NCBI RefSeq assembly: GCF_020400605.1
Contig: NZ_JAINRD010000013.1
Span: 62,001 to 126,000, forward strand
Origin: Streptomyces aculeolatus
GTDB taxonomy: Bacteria; Actinomycetota; Actinomycetes; Streptomycetales; Streptomycetaceae
Length of the DNA stretch: 64,000 nt
Direction of reading: 5' to 3'
The position numbers and the translations under genes are program-made. The notes below the pieces were generated by a model, which had not been told where the DNA came from, did not search any database, and saw nothing but the letters and a program-made list of their open reading frames with translations. Shown piece by piece: positions 42,958 to 51,587 of the stretch (its first letter is position 1; each line of letters starts with the position of its first letter).

Positions 42958-43632
42958 CTGGATTCGGATGATGAAGAAGATGTCCCGGAGTGGGCGGACA
43001 GGGTCAAAGCCACCGTGGCTGGCGAAGTCCGCCGAAGAAGGAAGGCAATGGGGTGGAGCGCTCAGGACCTGGCAGACCGAATCGCACAACTAGGGCACCC
43101 GATCCCACGCAACGTGATCGCCAACATGGAATCCGGCCGGCGCGCCACCTTGCCCCTGGTGGACGTCCTGGTGCTGGCAGCCGCGCTGGAGACCTACCCC
43201 CTCTGCCTGATCTTCCCCGTCGGATACGTCGAGAGGGTTCAGGAACTTCCCCTCCAGGAACTCGTCCCTACCTGGGAAGCGCTGCAACGCTTCACGGGCG
43301 AGGAGGAAGTCTCCACCCATGACTTCGGGCTGGTTCCCGACTTTGATTACCACGCCAGCCTCGTCCGAGACGCCCTGGCGTCCGCGGAAGAGTCAGATAG
43401 CTTCCGGTTCACAGCCAGGACCGCAACCTCTCGCGCGCAGCGTGAGAAAGCCGAACGCAAGCACAACGATTGTGAAGACCGGCTAATCGCCGCCAAAAGC
43501 CAACTCCGGAGCCTCCGACATGAGATCCGAGAAAGTGGCGCCGTACCCCCCAGCCTCCCGCACGCCCTCCAAGACGTCGAACCTCCCGAACACACGGTCC
43601 TCCCCTCTTCTGACGGGCCACCAGAAAGGTGA
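42949..43632 (+). CDS. XRE-type repressor preceding the integrase
   Basis: GTG 42949 lies within the palindrome and has no clear ribosome site, so the mRNA may be leaderless. The 227-aa protein has an N-terminal helix-turn-helix (VRRRRKAMGWSAQDLADRIA, NVIANMESGRR) and a C-terminal helical part with a charged coiled coil (EKAERKHNDCEDRLIAAKSQ). The stop is 4 bases before the integrase start. It probably controls its own operon and xis through the palindrome. Confidence 0.8.
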   Translation: MTQLDSDDEEDVPEWADRVKATVAGEVRRRRKAMGWSAQDLADRIAQLGHPIPRNVIANMESGRRATLPLVDVLVLAAALETYPLCLIFPVGYVERVQELPLQELVPTWEALQRFTGEEEVSTHDFGLVPDFDYHASLVRDALASAEESDSFRFTARTATSRAQREKAERKHNDCEDRLIAAKSQLRSLRHEIRESGAVPPSLPHALQDVEPPEHTVLPSSDGPPER

Positions 43633-43636
43633 TGCA

Positions 43637-45202
43637 TTGGCAACCGCCCGACGCGGTGGTGGTATAACGAAGCGCTGTGAGTGTCGCGGCGACAATGGCA
43701 AACTTCTCGGCACCTCATGCCCGCAACTCGCCCGGAAGAACCACGGCCGACCCTCGATCCGGCAGGAACTACCACCGGGCGAAGGCGGAGGCCGGCGCAC
43801 CTTCCGCCGCACCGGCTACGAAACCGTCACGGACGCCCAAGCCGACCTTGACCGGCTCCGGACAATCCTCGACCTACCCGGTGACGACGAAGACGCCGCC
43901 CGCCGTGTGGGTGACCTCCTTGCCGACATCGCGAAACGCCGGGCGCCGATACCGAAGCCCGAGGAGGTATCCCGCCGGCTCGGCGTCGGCATCCCGCTGA
44001 ACGGGCAGCGGACCGTCGGCGATCTACTGGACGCGTGGCTCGCAGCGAAGCGCAAGGCGCGGCGGGCGGGAACGACGAACGGCTACGACGGCCACGTGCG
44101 GAACTACCTGCGCCCCGCGCTCGGGCACTACCGCTCGGACCGGCTGGGCGTGCAGGCGGTGCAGGACATGTTCGACGAGATCGCCGAGCACAACGACGTC
44201 ATCAGGGCGGAGAACGAGGCGCGCCGTGAACAGGTGGAGCGCTGCAAGTGGACGAAGCCGGGCCGGCCGCCGACCGTCGAGCGGGAGCGCCTGGCGGTGG
44301 AGAAGGCGCGCCTGGCGGAGATGAAGCCGTTCCGGCGGATCGCCGACCTCGGGACCCAGCACGCCATCAGGCGGTCGCTGCGTGCGGCGCTCAACTGGGC
44401 GATGGCCAGGCCCGAGTACGGGGTGACGTTCAACGCCGCGGCGCACGTCGAGCTGACGACGTACCGACGGCCGCGGGGCTTGCTGTGGACCCAGGAACGT
44501 GTCCAGCGCTGGCGCCAGTCCGGCGAGATCCCGTCGAAGGTGATGGTCTGGCGTCCCGACCAGCTCGGCCAGTTCCTGGACGCCGCCGAATCCTCCCGGC
44601 ACTACGTCGGCTTCCTGCTGGTGGGCTACCACGCGATGCGCCGCAGCGAAGCCGTCGGCGCCGCGTGGGAGGACCTCGACGCCCAGGCGCGGGTCTTGAT
44701 GGTGTCCACGGCGGTCACGGTCGACGGCTGGACGCCAGTCGAGTCGGAACCGAAGACGGACGGCAGCGCGGCCCCGGTATCCCTTGACGCCGGGACCCTG
44801 GCGGTGTGCGGGGAGCACCGGAAGCGGCAGCTCGCCGAGCGGGATGCGCGGCTGGCTGCTGGGCTCCCCTGGACGGACTCCGGGAAGATCCTCACCAACG
44901 AGGACGGGACGCCGATCCACCCCCATGTGCTCAGCGACGAGTTCGAGCGGATCCGTGACAAGGCCGACCTGCCCCCGATCACCCTGCGGGACCTCCGGCA
45001 CGTCGGGGCCGGGCTCGTGAAGGCGGCCGGCGGCGACATCGACGACGCCAAGGTGAAGCTGCGCCACCAGAGCGTGCGGCTTACCAGTGACACGTACATG
45101 GTCATGTTCCAGGAGATGGAGCAGACCCTGGCCGAGGGAGTCGTCGCCGTGGTACCCCGGGCGAAGAAGTCCGACGGCGGGAACGCCTCGAAGCCAGACT
45201 GA
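43637..45202 (+). CDS. int: tyrosine site-specific integrase
   Basis: TTG 43637 follows GAAAGGTGAT and gives 521 aa. The N-terminus has a CECRGDNGKLLGTSC zinc-like motif typical of actinobacterial element integrases. A core-binding domain follows (RTVGDLLDAWLAAKRKARRA). The catalytic domain shows YHAMRRSEAVGAAW (Arg335 region), EPKTDGS (Lys373), LRDLRHVGAG (Arg454, His455) and LTSDTYMVMF (Tyr487). The first position of the usual HxLRH box is Arg451. All other catalytic residues are present, so the enzyme should be active. The attachment site should be close, but no direct repeat could be identified. Confidence 0.9.
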   Translation: MATARRGGGITKRCECRGDNGKLLGTSCPQLARKNHGRPSIRQELPPGEGGGRRTFRRTGYETVTDAQADLDRLRTILDLPGDDEDAARRVGDLLADIAKRRAPIPKPEEVSRRLGVGIPLNGQRTVGDLLDAWLAAKRKARRAGTTNGYDGHVRNYLRPALGHYRSDRLGVQAVQDMFDEIAEHNDVIRAENEARREQVERCKWTKPGRPPTVERERLAVEKARLAEMKPFRRIADLGTQHAIRRSLRAALNWAMARPEYGVTFNAAAHVELTTYRRPRGLLWTQERVQRWRQSGEIPSKVMVWRPDQLGQFLDAAESSRHYVGFLLVGYHAMRRSEAVGAAWEDLDAQARVLMVSTAVTVDGWTPVESEPKTDGSAAPVSLDAGTLAVCGEHRKRQLAERDARLAAGLPWTDSGKILTNEDGTPIHPHVLSDEFERIRDKADLPPITLRDLRHVGAGLVKAAGGDIDDAKVKLRHQSVRLTSDTYMVMFQEMEQTLAEGVVAVVPRAKKSDGGNASKPD

Positions 45203-45268
45203 ACGCGGGAGCGGAAGGCTCTCGTAACCACAGACGGCGTGTCTCCGCTGACCCGAAGGCTCTTCGGA

Positions 45269-45745
45269 CTACGGCGGCGATCGGTGGACACTGGGGGCGC
45301 CCTCTTCCTCGCTGGCGCTCTCCAGGTAGTCCAAGAACGAGTTCGCCGCGCAGAGGGTGCTTGCACGCGAGTTGGGGGCGTACGGCGGCCCGCTGCGCAC
45401 ACGGTGGCTGCCCTGGACCCACCGCCAGGTTGGCGCCGTCTCCAGGTAGATCCGGAAAGGCCCGACCAGGCCGACCCGCGCTGCCATCGGATGAATGCCG
45501 TGATTGCGAGTGAACTCCTCAAATACCCTGAGTCCACGGGCGTACGACTTCTGTGTGTTCGCGCTGCGCTGGCTGGCGATCCAGTTGCCGGCCAGTATGG
45601 GGAGCACGTCGTCCTCGCCGTAGATGCCGACCAGGTGCGCGGCCAGCTTCTTCGCGTGTTCCGGCCAGTGCGCCCGCGGATCCGCGCTCCGCGGCGCGAG
45701 GCCGCCGGTCGGCGGCACAGCCGGGGAGGCGGCGGAGGCCGTCAC
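45269..45745 (-). pseudogene. second integrase, N-terminal domain only
   Basis: GTG 45745 overlaps the stop of the zinc-ribbon gene (GTGA). The frame encodes the SAM-like core-binding domain of a tyrosine recombinase (NTQKSYARGLRVFEEFTRNH, ...STLCAANSFLDYLESASEEE). It stops at 45269 before any catalytic residue. The homologous part appears to end near 45290, 90 bases from the end of the complete integrase. This suggests the element carrying that integrase inserted into this gene or deleted its end. Confidence 0.75.
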
Positions 45746-46791
45746 CGGTCTGTCTCCGACTCCGTGGCCGGCGTGTCCGGTTCTGCTGCCAGCGCCTCCG
45801 CCGCGGCGTGGTCGCGGCAGTCCGCGCAGTGCCTGGGTGTCGGCTCGTCGTCTCCGACGAGCATGGGGAGCCCGCAGTCTGTGCACCGGAGGACCTGGGA
45901 GGGGGCGAAGCGGGAGCCGCATCCGAAGCAGTACAGCATCGTGTGCGGAGAGGAGTCGGCGAACTCCACGTTGTCGACCAAGGAGTCGGTGCCACAGTGC
46001 GGGCACAGCGTCACGCTGTGGAGGGTCCTGTCTTCCAGGAAGCGCTCCAGTTGGTCGTCGGCGGACCAGTCCAGGCCGCAGAAGGCGCAGCGGGTTGCAT
46101 CGGGATCGAGCAGCAGGGCCCGCTGCCCGCACTCGGGGCACTCGACGGCCTCGGCCACCTCCGGCTTCAGGCGTTCCATGCGTTTCCTGACATATGCCGC
46201 AATGTTGGTCAGGCCATCGCGTACCCGGTCCAGGTCGACCTCTGCCTGACGCCGCTCCTCCGGCTTGAGGTTGGGCAGAATCTCCCCATCGAGGAAGCGC
46301 ACCAAGAAGTCCAGGACCTCGCCGGCGCGGGACTCGACGACCGGCACTTCCTTCGCCAGCCCGAAGTGCTGCAGCGCATTGCGGTCTTTCGCCAGTGCCT
46401 TGAGCGCGTCCGCGTCCTTCTCCTCGATGGCGACCCCAGCGATGTTGCGCAGCCGCTTCACCGTGTCGTCAGTGCTGCAGCTGTCGAAATCGGCCTTCTG
46501 GTACTTCTCCAGGGTGGCCTTCCCGGGCTCTCGGAACACCAGGGACCAGTGCGCTTCGAGCAGCCGGGCCTTGAGGAGCACTTCGGCCGCGGCCTGCAGG
46601 TGCAGCACCGCGTACTTCACGTCCCGGGGCAGCACCACCGCGCTGTACTCGTCCAGGTGCTCGACGACGCTGACGAGGTAGTCGATGCCGTTTCGCACTG
46701 GCGGGAAGTCCAGCTGCCACGGGGTGGAGGCGCGCCGCCACCCCGGCGGTATGGACGGCTTCCCCGTGGTGGTCCGTTGCTCTTCTGCCAC
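45742..46791 (-). CDS. multi-zinc-ribbon protein of unknown function
   Basis: GTG 46791 follows GGGAGGGGG and gives 349 aa. The first about 220 residues are helical and charged (PPVRNGIDYLVSVVEHLDEY, KDRNALQHFGLA), similar to HEPN-like or MAE_28990-type helical domains. The C-terminal third has four CxxC-type pairs: CPECG, CAFCG, CPHCG/CFGCG and CTDCG/CADC, i.e. two to four zinc ribbons. It is coupled to the truncated integrase and probably belonged to that element. Confidence 0.65.
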   Translation of the reverse strand: MAEEQRTTTGKPSIPPGWRRASTPWQLDFPPVRNGIDYLVSVVEHLDEYSAVVLPRDVKYAVLHLQAAAEVLLKARLLEAHWSLVFREPGKATLEKYQKADFDSCSTDDTVKRLRNIAGVAIEEKDADALKALAKDRNALQHFGLAKEVPVVESRAGEVLDFLVRFLDGEILPNLKPEERRQAEVDLDRVRDGLTNIAAYVRKRMERLKPEVAEAVECPECGQRALLLDPDATRCAFCGLDWSADDQLERFLEDRTLHSVTLCPHCGTDSLVDNVEFADSSPHTMLYCFGCGSRFAPSQVLRCTDCGLPMLVGDDEPTPRHCADCRDHAAAEALAAEPDTPATESETDR

Positions 46792-47075
46792 CAGGCCCCC
46801 TCCCAGCCGCGTGCGGGCCGCGACGCAGGCCACAGGATAGCCGTCATAAATCTGATCATTCGGCGATCCTGGATTGGCATGTTCACCGCAGGTGGCGGAA
46901 CTCATTCTGCTGGCCCGCTGCTGGCCCGAACGCTCCGGAACTGCCCTGGACTGCGAAGCCAGTGGGTGGACTAGGCGGCATGTCGGCTAGCGCGATGACC
47001 AGGAAAAAGTGGCAGCGTCCGACACTGGACAGCAACCATTGGGAACCGGTGATACCCGCCATACGGGAAGAATCT

Positions 47076-47122
47076 CAGACTTTTAATCCGTTGGTTGTGG
47101 GTTCGAGTCCCACGCGGCCTAC
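47076..47122 (+). tRNA. 3' fragment of tRNA-Lys(UUU), probable attachment-site scar
   Basis: The sequence contains the anticodon loop CTTTTAAT, the anticodon-stem 3' strand, the variable loop, a perfect T-arm (GTGGG-TTCGAGT-CCCAC) and the acceptor 3' strand GCGGCCT plus AC. No 5' half (acceptor, D-arm) is present upstream. Such 3' halves are left where an integrative element recombines into a tRNA gene. It is not expected to make a functional tRNA. Confidence 0.8.
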
Positions 47123-47128
47123 TGCTCC

Positions 47129-47159
47129 GGGCCAGGTCAGAACGCATCTGATCTGGCCC
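47129..47159 (+). terminator. strong hairpin after the tRNA fragment
   Basis: GGGCCAGGTCAGA (47129-47141) pairs with TCTGATCTGGCCC (47147-47159), 13 pairs with one G-T, loop ACGCA. It is probably the original tRNA terminator, captured with the 3' fragment. Confidence 0.75.
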
Positions 47160-47377
47160 TGACTCGTCTCCGGGGACCGTGGAGATCGATAGCTCGGCCG
47201 GTGCTCGGCGGAGATGCAGACGATCACGCCAGAGGACGGCGCGCACGGAACGGCCCCGGGTGTGGAGCCGATACCCACCTGGGCGCGGGGCGGCGGTGTT
47301 GGGGAGCGGGTGGTACGTGCCGTTCCATGAGTACGGGTACTCATGCCGGCGGGAGCCGCGGGGAGGACACTCCCCGC

Positions 47378-47785
47378 ATGGGACTGCTGCTGCACTGGCT
47401 CCTTGACATCGCGCTGGGCACGGCGCTGCTGCGGTGGACGCAGCTCTGGGCGATGGGTTCGTTCTACTGCCTGCTCAGCATCGGCTGGCGGCACAAGCAG
47501 CGAACTCCCCCGACCCGGCGCAAGCTCCTCGCCTGGCGGGCGGGGCTGACCGCCGGCGCCGTGACGCTGCTGGCGACGCCCCCGCTGGTCATCTGGTTCG
47601 GGATCACGCACGGCTTCTGGATCACCGTGACCGTTCAGGCGGCCCTGTGCTGCCTACCGCTCGCTTTCCCCGCGCGCGCCGCCTGGCGCCGCCGCCCGTG
47701 GCGACCCCCCGAACCCGAAGTCCGCCGCCCCTGGCCCCCGCACCCGGACCCGGACACCCCGGAACCGCCGACGCCTGCCGCGTAG
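47378..47785 (+). CDS. membrane protein, three helices
   Basis: ATG 47378 gives 135 aa: LLLHWLLDIALGTALLRWTQ, LWAMGSFYCLLSIGWRH, then TAGAVTLLATPPLVIWFGIT and FWITVTVQAALCCLPLAF, and a Pro-rich cytoplasmic tail (PPEPEVRRPWPPHPDPD). No family is recognised. GCGGGGA-GGACAC-TCCCCGC (47358-47377) directly before the ATG folds into a hairpin that hides the GGGGAGG ribosome site, so translation may be regulated. An upstream ATG at 47327 is also open. Confidence 0.7.
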   Translation: MGLLLHWLLDIALGTALLRWTQLWAMGSFYCLLSIGWRHKQRTPPTRRKLLAWRAGLTAGAVTLLATPPLVIWFGITHGFWITVTVQAALCCLPLAFPARAAWRRRPWRPPEPEVRRPWPPHPDPDTPEPPTPAA

Positions 47786-48083
47786 CCGCACGTCACCCAC
47801 CGCGCGCACGGAACGGCTGGGGGAGCGTATGCGCCTCCCGCGCGCGTCCTCCGTCCGCGCGCCGACGGGAGGGCGCACAGCCGCAGTCTGGTGCCGGAGG
47901 GTGGCGCGCGTCGGGTGTGCGTGGGGGCGTGCATGGGGCATCGGGTGCAGTTGGGTAGCGGGTGCGCTCGGTGGTTCGGGTGATCGTCGACTGCGGTATC
48001 AGTGGCTGGGCGGGCGGCCGGGGATGAGGGCGGGGACAGTACACGCCGGGGAAGCGCGCTTCCCTGCGACACAGGAGGATGCC

Positions 48084-48290
48084 ATGCGTCGTCTTACTCT
48101 CTCGCTGGCCACGGCCGTCCTGGGCCTGGGCGCCCTGTTCGGCGCGGCCGGTACCGCCGCGGCACACCAGCAACTCATCACTCCGGATCGGTGCGAGGCT
48201 GGTGGCGGTCAGGTCATTGAGAGCGGCACGTCGCCGACCGGCCTCGGGTGCGAAGGCGGGACGTACAACGGGGCCTGGGTACTCGGCTGA
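48084..48290 (+). CDS. small secreted protein
   Basis: ATG 48084 follows AGGAGG at 7 bases. The 68-aa product has a signal peptide (RRLTLSLATAVLGLGALFGA, cleavage near TAAA-H) and a short mature part with two Cys (DRCEAGGG, GLGCEGG), probably one disulfide. It resembles other short secreted streptomycete proteins of unknown role. Confidence 0.75.
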   Translation: MRRLTLSLATAVLGLGALFGAAGTAAAHQQLITPDRCEAGGGQVIESGTSPTGLGCEGGTYNGAWVLG

Positions 48291-48390
48291 CACCGGACGG
48301 GCCATCACCCCGGTAACGCCCTGAAGGGCTGGCCGCGGCCGACGAGCGCAATACCCCGACGGCGGTTCCGCGGTCGCGATCAGCGATTGA

Positions 48391-48426
48391 ACGGCCCCGG
48401 GAGCGTATGTACGCTCCCGGGGCCGT
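48391..48426. terminator. 17-base perfect palindrome, bidirectional terminator
   Basis: ACGGCCCCGGGAGCGTA (48391-48407) and TACGCTCCCGGGGCCGT (48410-48426) pair without mismatch around TG. It lies 100 bases past the small secreted gene. Confidence 0.75.
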
Positions 48427-48579
48427 CCTCGTTCCGCGGTCAAGGCCGCTTGCGCAGCTCCTCCACCCGCCGGCGGTACAGCGGGCCCGCGGCGCAGGCG
48501 CTTAGCGGGCTAGGCCGTCTCTTCCGGATCTTGGGTCGGGCGGACTTCGCACGCTGCCGCGCGCACATATATTGGGGAG

Positions 48580-48765
48580 GTGGACGAAGCCGAGGCGAGC
48601 GGTCAGGTGTGGAGGGACGAGGTCCGAGCGCGGCCGACGGCTGAGCAGGATCGGGATGCCCTGGCTCGTCTGGTCGAGGTGGACGCAGACTCCTTCGAGG
48701 TTGAGCTGTACGAGCGCGCGGCAGATCCCCAGGTGCTTTCGATTGATCGCGCGCAGAGGTCGTAG
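48580..48765 (+). CDS. possible small acidic protein
   Basis: The frame from GTG 48580 encodes 61 aa (MDEAEASGQVWRDEVRARPT, AEQDRDALARLVEVDADSFE). Composition is protein-like, but GGGGAG directly abuts the GTG, which is too close for a normal ribosome site. Unrecognised and uncertain. Confidence 0.35.
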   Translation: MDEAEASGQVWRDEVRARPTAEQDRDALARLVEVDADSFEVELYERAADPQVLSIDRAQRS

Positions 48766-48864
48766 GCTGGGCAGTACGCCAGGCGCCTGCGGCGACGTCG
48801 AGAGCGTCAGCAGCGCCAAGGAAGTTGAGCAGTAGCCTTCCGACCATCTGATCGTTGGGCTGGT

Positions 48865-49709
48865 GTGTCGTTGACTGACGCCCAGTGGGCGAGGATCGAG
48901 CCATTGCTACCGGCTAGGACTCCGAAGCGGGGCGGGCGGTGGCGTGATCACCGCCAGGTGATCGATGCGATCGCCTGGAAGTTCCAGACCGGGTCGCAGT
49001 GGGTGCACCTTCCTGCCGAGGACGGATCCTGGAAGGGGGTCTATACGAGGCTCAGGAACTGGGCCATCGACGGCACCTGGGAACGTGTCTTCACGGCACT
49101 TCTCGCTTCGGCCGATACCGACGGCGACCTGGACTGGGTCATCGCAGTCGACTCCACGATCGTGCGCGTGCACCAGAACGGCGCCGGGGCCTGCAAAAGG
49201 GGGCCCTGCCGGACGAACCCGCCGACCACGCGATCGGGCGTTCTCGTGGTGGGCTGACTACGAAGATCCATCTCGCCGCTGACAGCCGCTGCCGCCCGAT
49301 GTGCTTCGTGCTCACGCCCGGCCAGGCCGGAGATGCGCCGGCGTTCGATCAGGTGATGGCTGCCATCCGGATCCCGCGTCCAGTCGGCAGACCCAGGACC
49401 AGGCCCTTCGCGGTGCTGGCGGACAAGGCGTACTCATCGCGAGCCATCCGGGACCACCTGCGACGACGCGGAGTTCGGACTGTGATTCCGCAACCTGCCG
49501 ACCAGATCGCCAACCGCAAGCGCAAGGGCCGCGGCGGCGGGCGCCCGCCCGGATTCGACCGCGAAGCCTACAAGCGACGCAACACCGTCGAACGGTGCAT
49601 CAATCGACTCAAGCAATGGCGTGGTCTGGCCACCCGCTACGAGAAGACCGCCACGGTCTACCGCGCCGCCCTCCTCATCGCGGGCATCTTCCTGTGGTCC
49701 GCCCGCTGA
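48865..49709 (+). CDS. IS5-family transposase made by -1 frameshift
   Basis: Frame 1 (48865-49257) encodes the N-terminal domain LTDAQWARIEPLLPARTPKR through WVIAVDSTIVRVHQNG with the first catalytic Asp. At the slippery run CAAAAGGGGG (49194-49203) a -1 shift moves into the second frame. That frame reads AIGRSRGGLTTKIHLAADSR, LADKAYSSRAI (second Asp) and KRRNTVERCINRLKQWRGLA (Glu) and ends at 49709. This arrangement is normal for IS427-group elements. Terminal repeats are poor (GAGCAG near 48826 against GAGCTG at about 49728), so the element ends are not assigned. It may still be functional. Confidence 0.85.
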
Positions 49710-49721
49710 AGAAGGGGCAGC

Positions 49722-50072
49722 TCACAGCCGCAGGCATTCTCCCTGCGGATCGAAGCACACGAGGCCCTGCTCACGGGCCAGCTCAGCGGCGTACTCGGAC
49801 ACTTCCTCGGCCCTGCCGTAAGACATGAGCAGGTACACGAGCGGGCCCGATGCCTCTTCGATGACCGGTGTCGACGCCCACACGACACTGCGGTCGACGT
49901 CGTCCGGGTACCGCGCGACGAGGGCTTCCACATACGCCACGATGCGCGGCGCCGGCGGCACGACGACATCGTCCGACTCCAGGTAGCGCTCGTAGAGCTC
50001 GTCATGCGTCGAGCCTGCTTGGCGGTCGTCGATGGGACGCTCGCCGTCCCACACAGCAAGGTCATAGCTCAC
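49722..50072 (-). CDS. hypothetical protein, SYDLAVWDGE family
   Basis: The preferred start is GTG 50072, giving 116 aa beginning SYDLAVWDGERPIDDRQAGS. A longer start at 50138 adds an unlikely head. The sequence includes YLLMSYGRAEEVSEYAAELA and ends FDPQGECLRL. This small acidic family is frequent in streptomycetes, sometimes as an immunity-like partner; no function is known to me. The IS5 copy ends just past its 3' end. Confidence 0.65.
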   Translation of the reverse strand: MSYDLAVWDGERPIDDRQAGSTHDELYERYLESDDVVVPPAPRIVAYVEALVARYPDDVDRSVVWASTPVIEEASGPLVYLLMSYGRAEEVSEYAAELAREQGLVCFDPQGECLRL

Positions 50073-50137
50073 TGGTGCATCGTCGCAGGCAGCAGTCCTG
50101 CTAACGCGAGCAGGTCGTGCGATCGATCGACTCTCCA

Positions 50138-50504
50138 CTAGTGATCCGTAAGAGAGCTCCTAGCCGGTAGTGGCGACGAACGAGCGCTGAGCGCGGGGGC
50201 CCGGTCCGGCAGGCCGGTGGGCGGTTCGCAATATGCCAGCGGGTACGCCCCCCGGCTCCAGTTTCCGTAGGAGACGAGCGTTCCCCTGGTGGGGCTCTTG
50301 CAGATGGCGATGGCTCGCCAGGATCCGCCGTTGTCGTCGTCGCACCCGGTCCATGAGCCGTTGATCCCCTTGTAGAGTCCGTAATCGCAGCCGGACGGCC
50401 GCCCTTGGGTCCCGACCTCCGAAGAGGCGCTCTGCGCCGACCCGGCGGCTGCGTAGGGCGCTTGCCGCAGAAATGAGGATGCCTGCCCCGTAGGGCATCG
50501 TCAT
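50138..50504 (-). pseudogene. small secreted Cys-rich protein, frameshift in the signal region
   Basis: ATG 50504 encodes TMPYGAGILISAASAL, a signal-peptide-like start. The mature-type sequence is in another frame: AAAGSAQSASSEVGTQ, SGCDYGLYKGINGSWTGCDD, GGSWRAIAICK and YGNWSRGAYPLAYCE. The switch must lie near 50450. Four Cys would form two disulfides. The joined product would be a typical secreted streptomycete protein of about 120 aa. Confidence 0.6.
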
Positions 50505-50574
50505 TGACGCCGAGACCACACTCGATTGGCGTGGGGTCCACTCCCCTTGCCGGTGCCTCGGAGCCCGAGGGACT

Positions 50575-51480
50575 TCAATGACGCGGAGCTGACCCGGTGC
50601 GGCACACCTCCCGTACGACCCGGAGAAAGGCATGGAGCGCCGGATCGTGGTCCGTTCGCCGCCAGATCACCGAGGTGTCCACGGCCAGCCCCGGCCCGGC
50701 GAGCGGGCGGTAGACCACTCCGTCCCGGCGTAGATGTTCCAGTGAGGCGGGCAGCAGTGACGCGCCGAGCCCGGCCGCCACCAGGCCGATGATGGTCTGC
50801 TTGGGCGACGCCTCGCGCAGGGAGGGCGGAGTGAAGCCCGCGGCTCGGCACAGGCCGACGATGTCGTCGAAGAGCGGCGGGTTGATCTCCCGCGGGAACT
50901 GCACGAGCGGTGTCCCGGCAAGGTCGGCGAGGTCGACCTCGGCCAGCCCGGCGAGCCGGTGTCCCGTGGGCAGCGCCACCGTCAGCGGCTCGGTGAACAT
51001 CGATTCCACCGCCAGTCGCGGGTCGGACACCGGCGGGTGTACGAACCCCGCGTGCAGCCGGCCCTCTCCCACCTCGCGGATCTGATCGGGGATGCGCAGC
51101 TCCGTCACGCTCAACTCGACGGCGGGGTACTCCTGCGAGAAGCGGCGTACCACCGGCGGCACCACGCTGTAGATGGCGGCGTCGATGAACCCGACTGCCA
51201 GTCGTCCGGTCTCGCCGCGTGCGGCACGCCGCGCCCGCTCGACCGCGCGGTCCGCCTGCCGGACGGTTGCCCGCGCCTCTTCCAGGAACACCCGCCCGGC
51301 GGTGGTGAGCGTGACACCGCGACGGCTTCGGTCCAGCAGGCGGGTGCCGACCGACGCCTCCAACTGGCGTATCTGCCGGCTGAGCGGCGGCTGCGCCATG
51401 TGCAGCCGGGTCGCGGCGCGGCCGAAGTGCAGTTCCTCGGCGACGGCGATGAAGTACCGCATGCGTCTGAGGTCGACCAT
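50575..51480 (-). CDS. LysR-family transcriptional regulator
   Basis: The 301-aa protein has the LysR winged helix at residues 1-60 (MRYFIAVAEELHFGRAATRL, AQPPLSRQIRQLEASVGTRL) and the substrate-binding domain from about 90 (GRLAVGFIDAAIYSVVPPVV, ...GLGASLLPASLEHL). It is divergent from the LVIVD-repeat gene at 51588, and the 107-base gap probably holds the operator for both. The effector is unknown. Confidence 0.92.
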   Translation of the reverse strand: MVDLRRMRYFIAVAEELHFGRAATRLHMAQPPLSRQIRQLEASVGTRLLDRSRRGVTLTTAGRVFLEEARATVRQADRAVERARRAARGETGRLAVGFIDAAIYSVVPPVVRRFSQEYPAVELSVTELRIPDQIREVGEGRLHAGFVHPPVSDPRLAVESMFTEPLTVALPTGHRLAGLAEVDLADLAGTPLVQFPREINPPLFDDIVGLCRAAGFTPPSLREASPKQTIIGLVAAGLGASLLPASLEHLRRDGVVYRPLAGPGLAVDTSVIWRRTDHDPALHAFLRVVREVCRTGSAPRH

Positions 51481-51587
51481 GTGTCATATCCGTTCTGTCT
51501 CAGAGCCCTTGAAACGGGTATTGGACCCTGGTCCGTTCCGCCCTCGACGCTGGTGCCACCACGCCACCGACGATGCGGAGAGGAACG

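Noticed and set aside
45253..45267. Hairpin CCGAAG-GCT-CTTCGG as a firm integrase terminator or attachment core
   Set aside because: Only six pairs with no T tail, and no matching copy was found at a possible left end.
46970..47122. Complete tRNA gene
   Set aside because: No D-arm or acceptor 5' strand complementary to GCGGCCT exists upstream, and the anticodon stem is mismatched.
48826..49730. Exact ends of the IS5 element
   Set aside because: The candidate repeats match poorly and no duplication is visible, so only the transposase is annotated.
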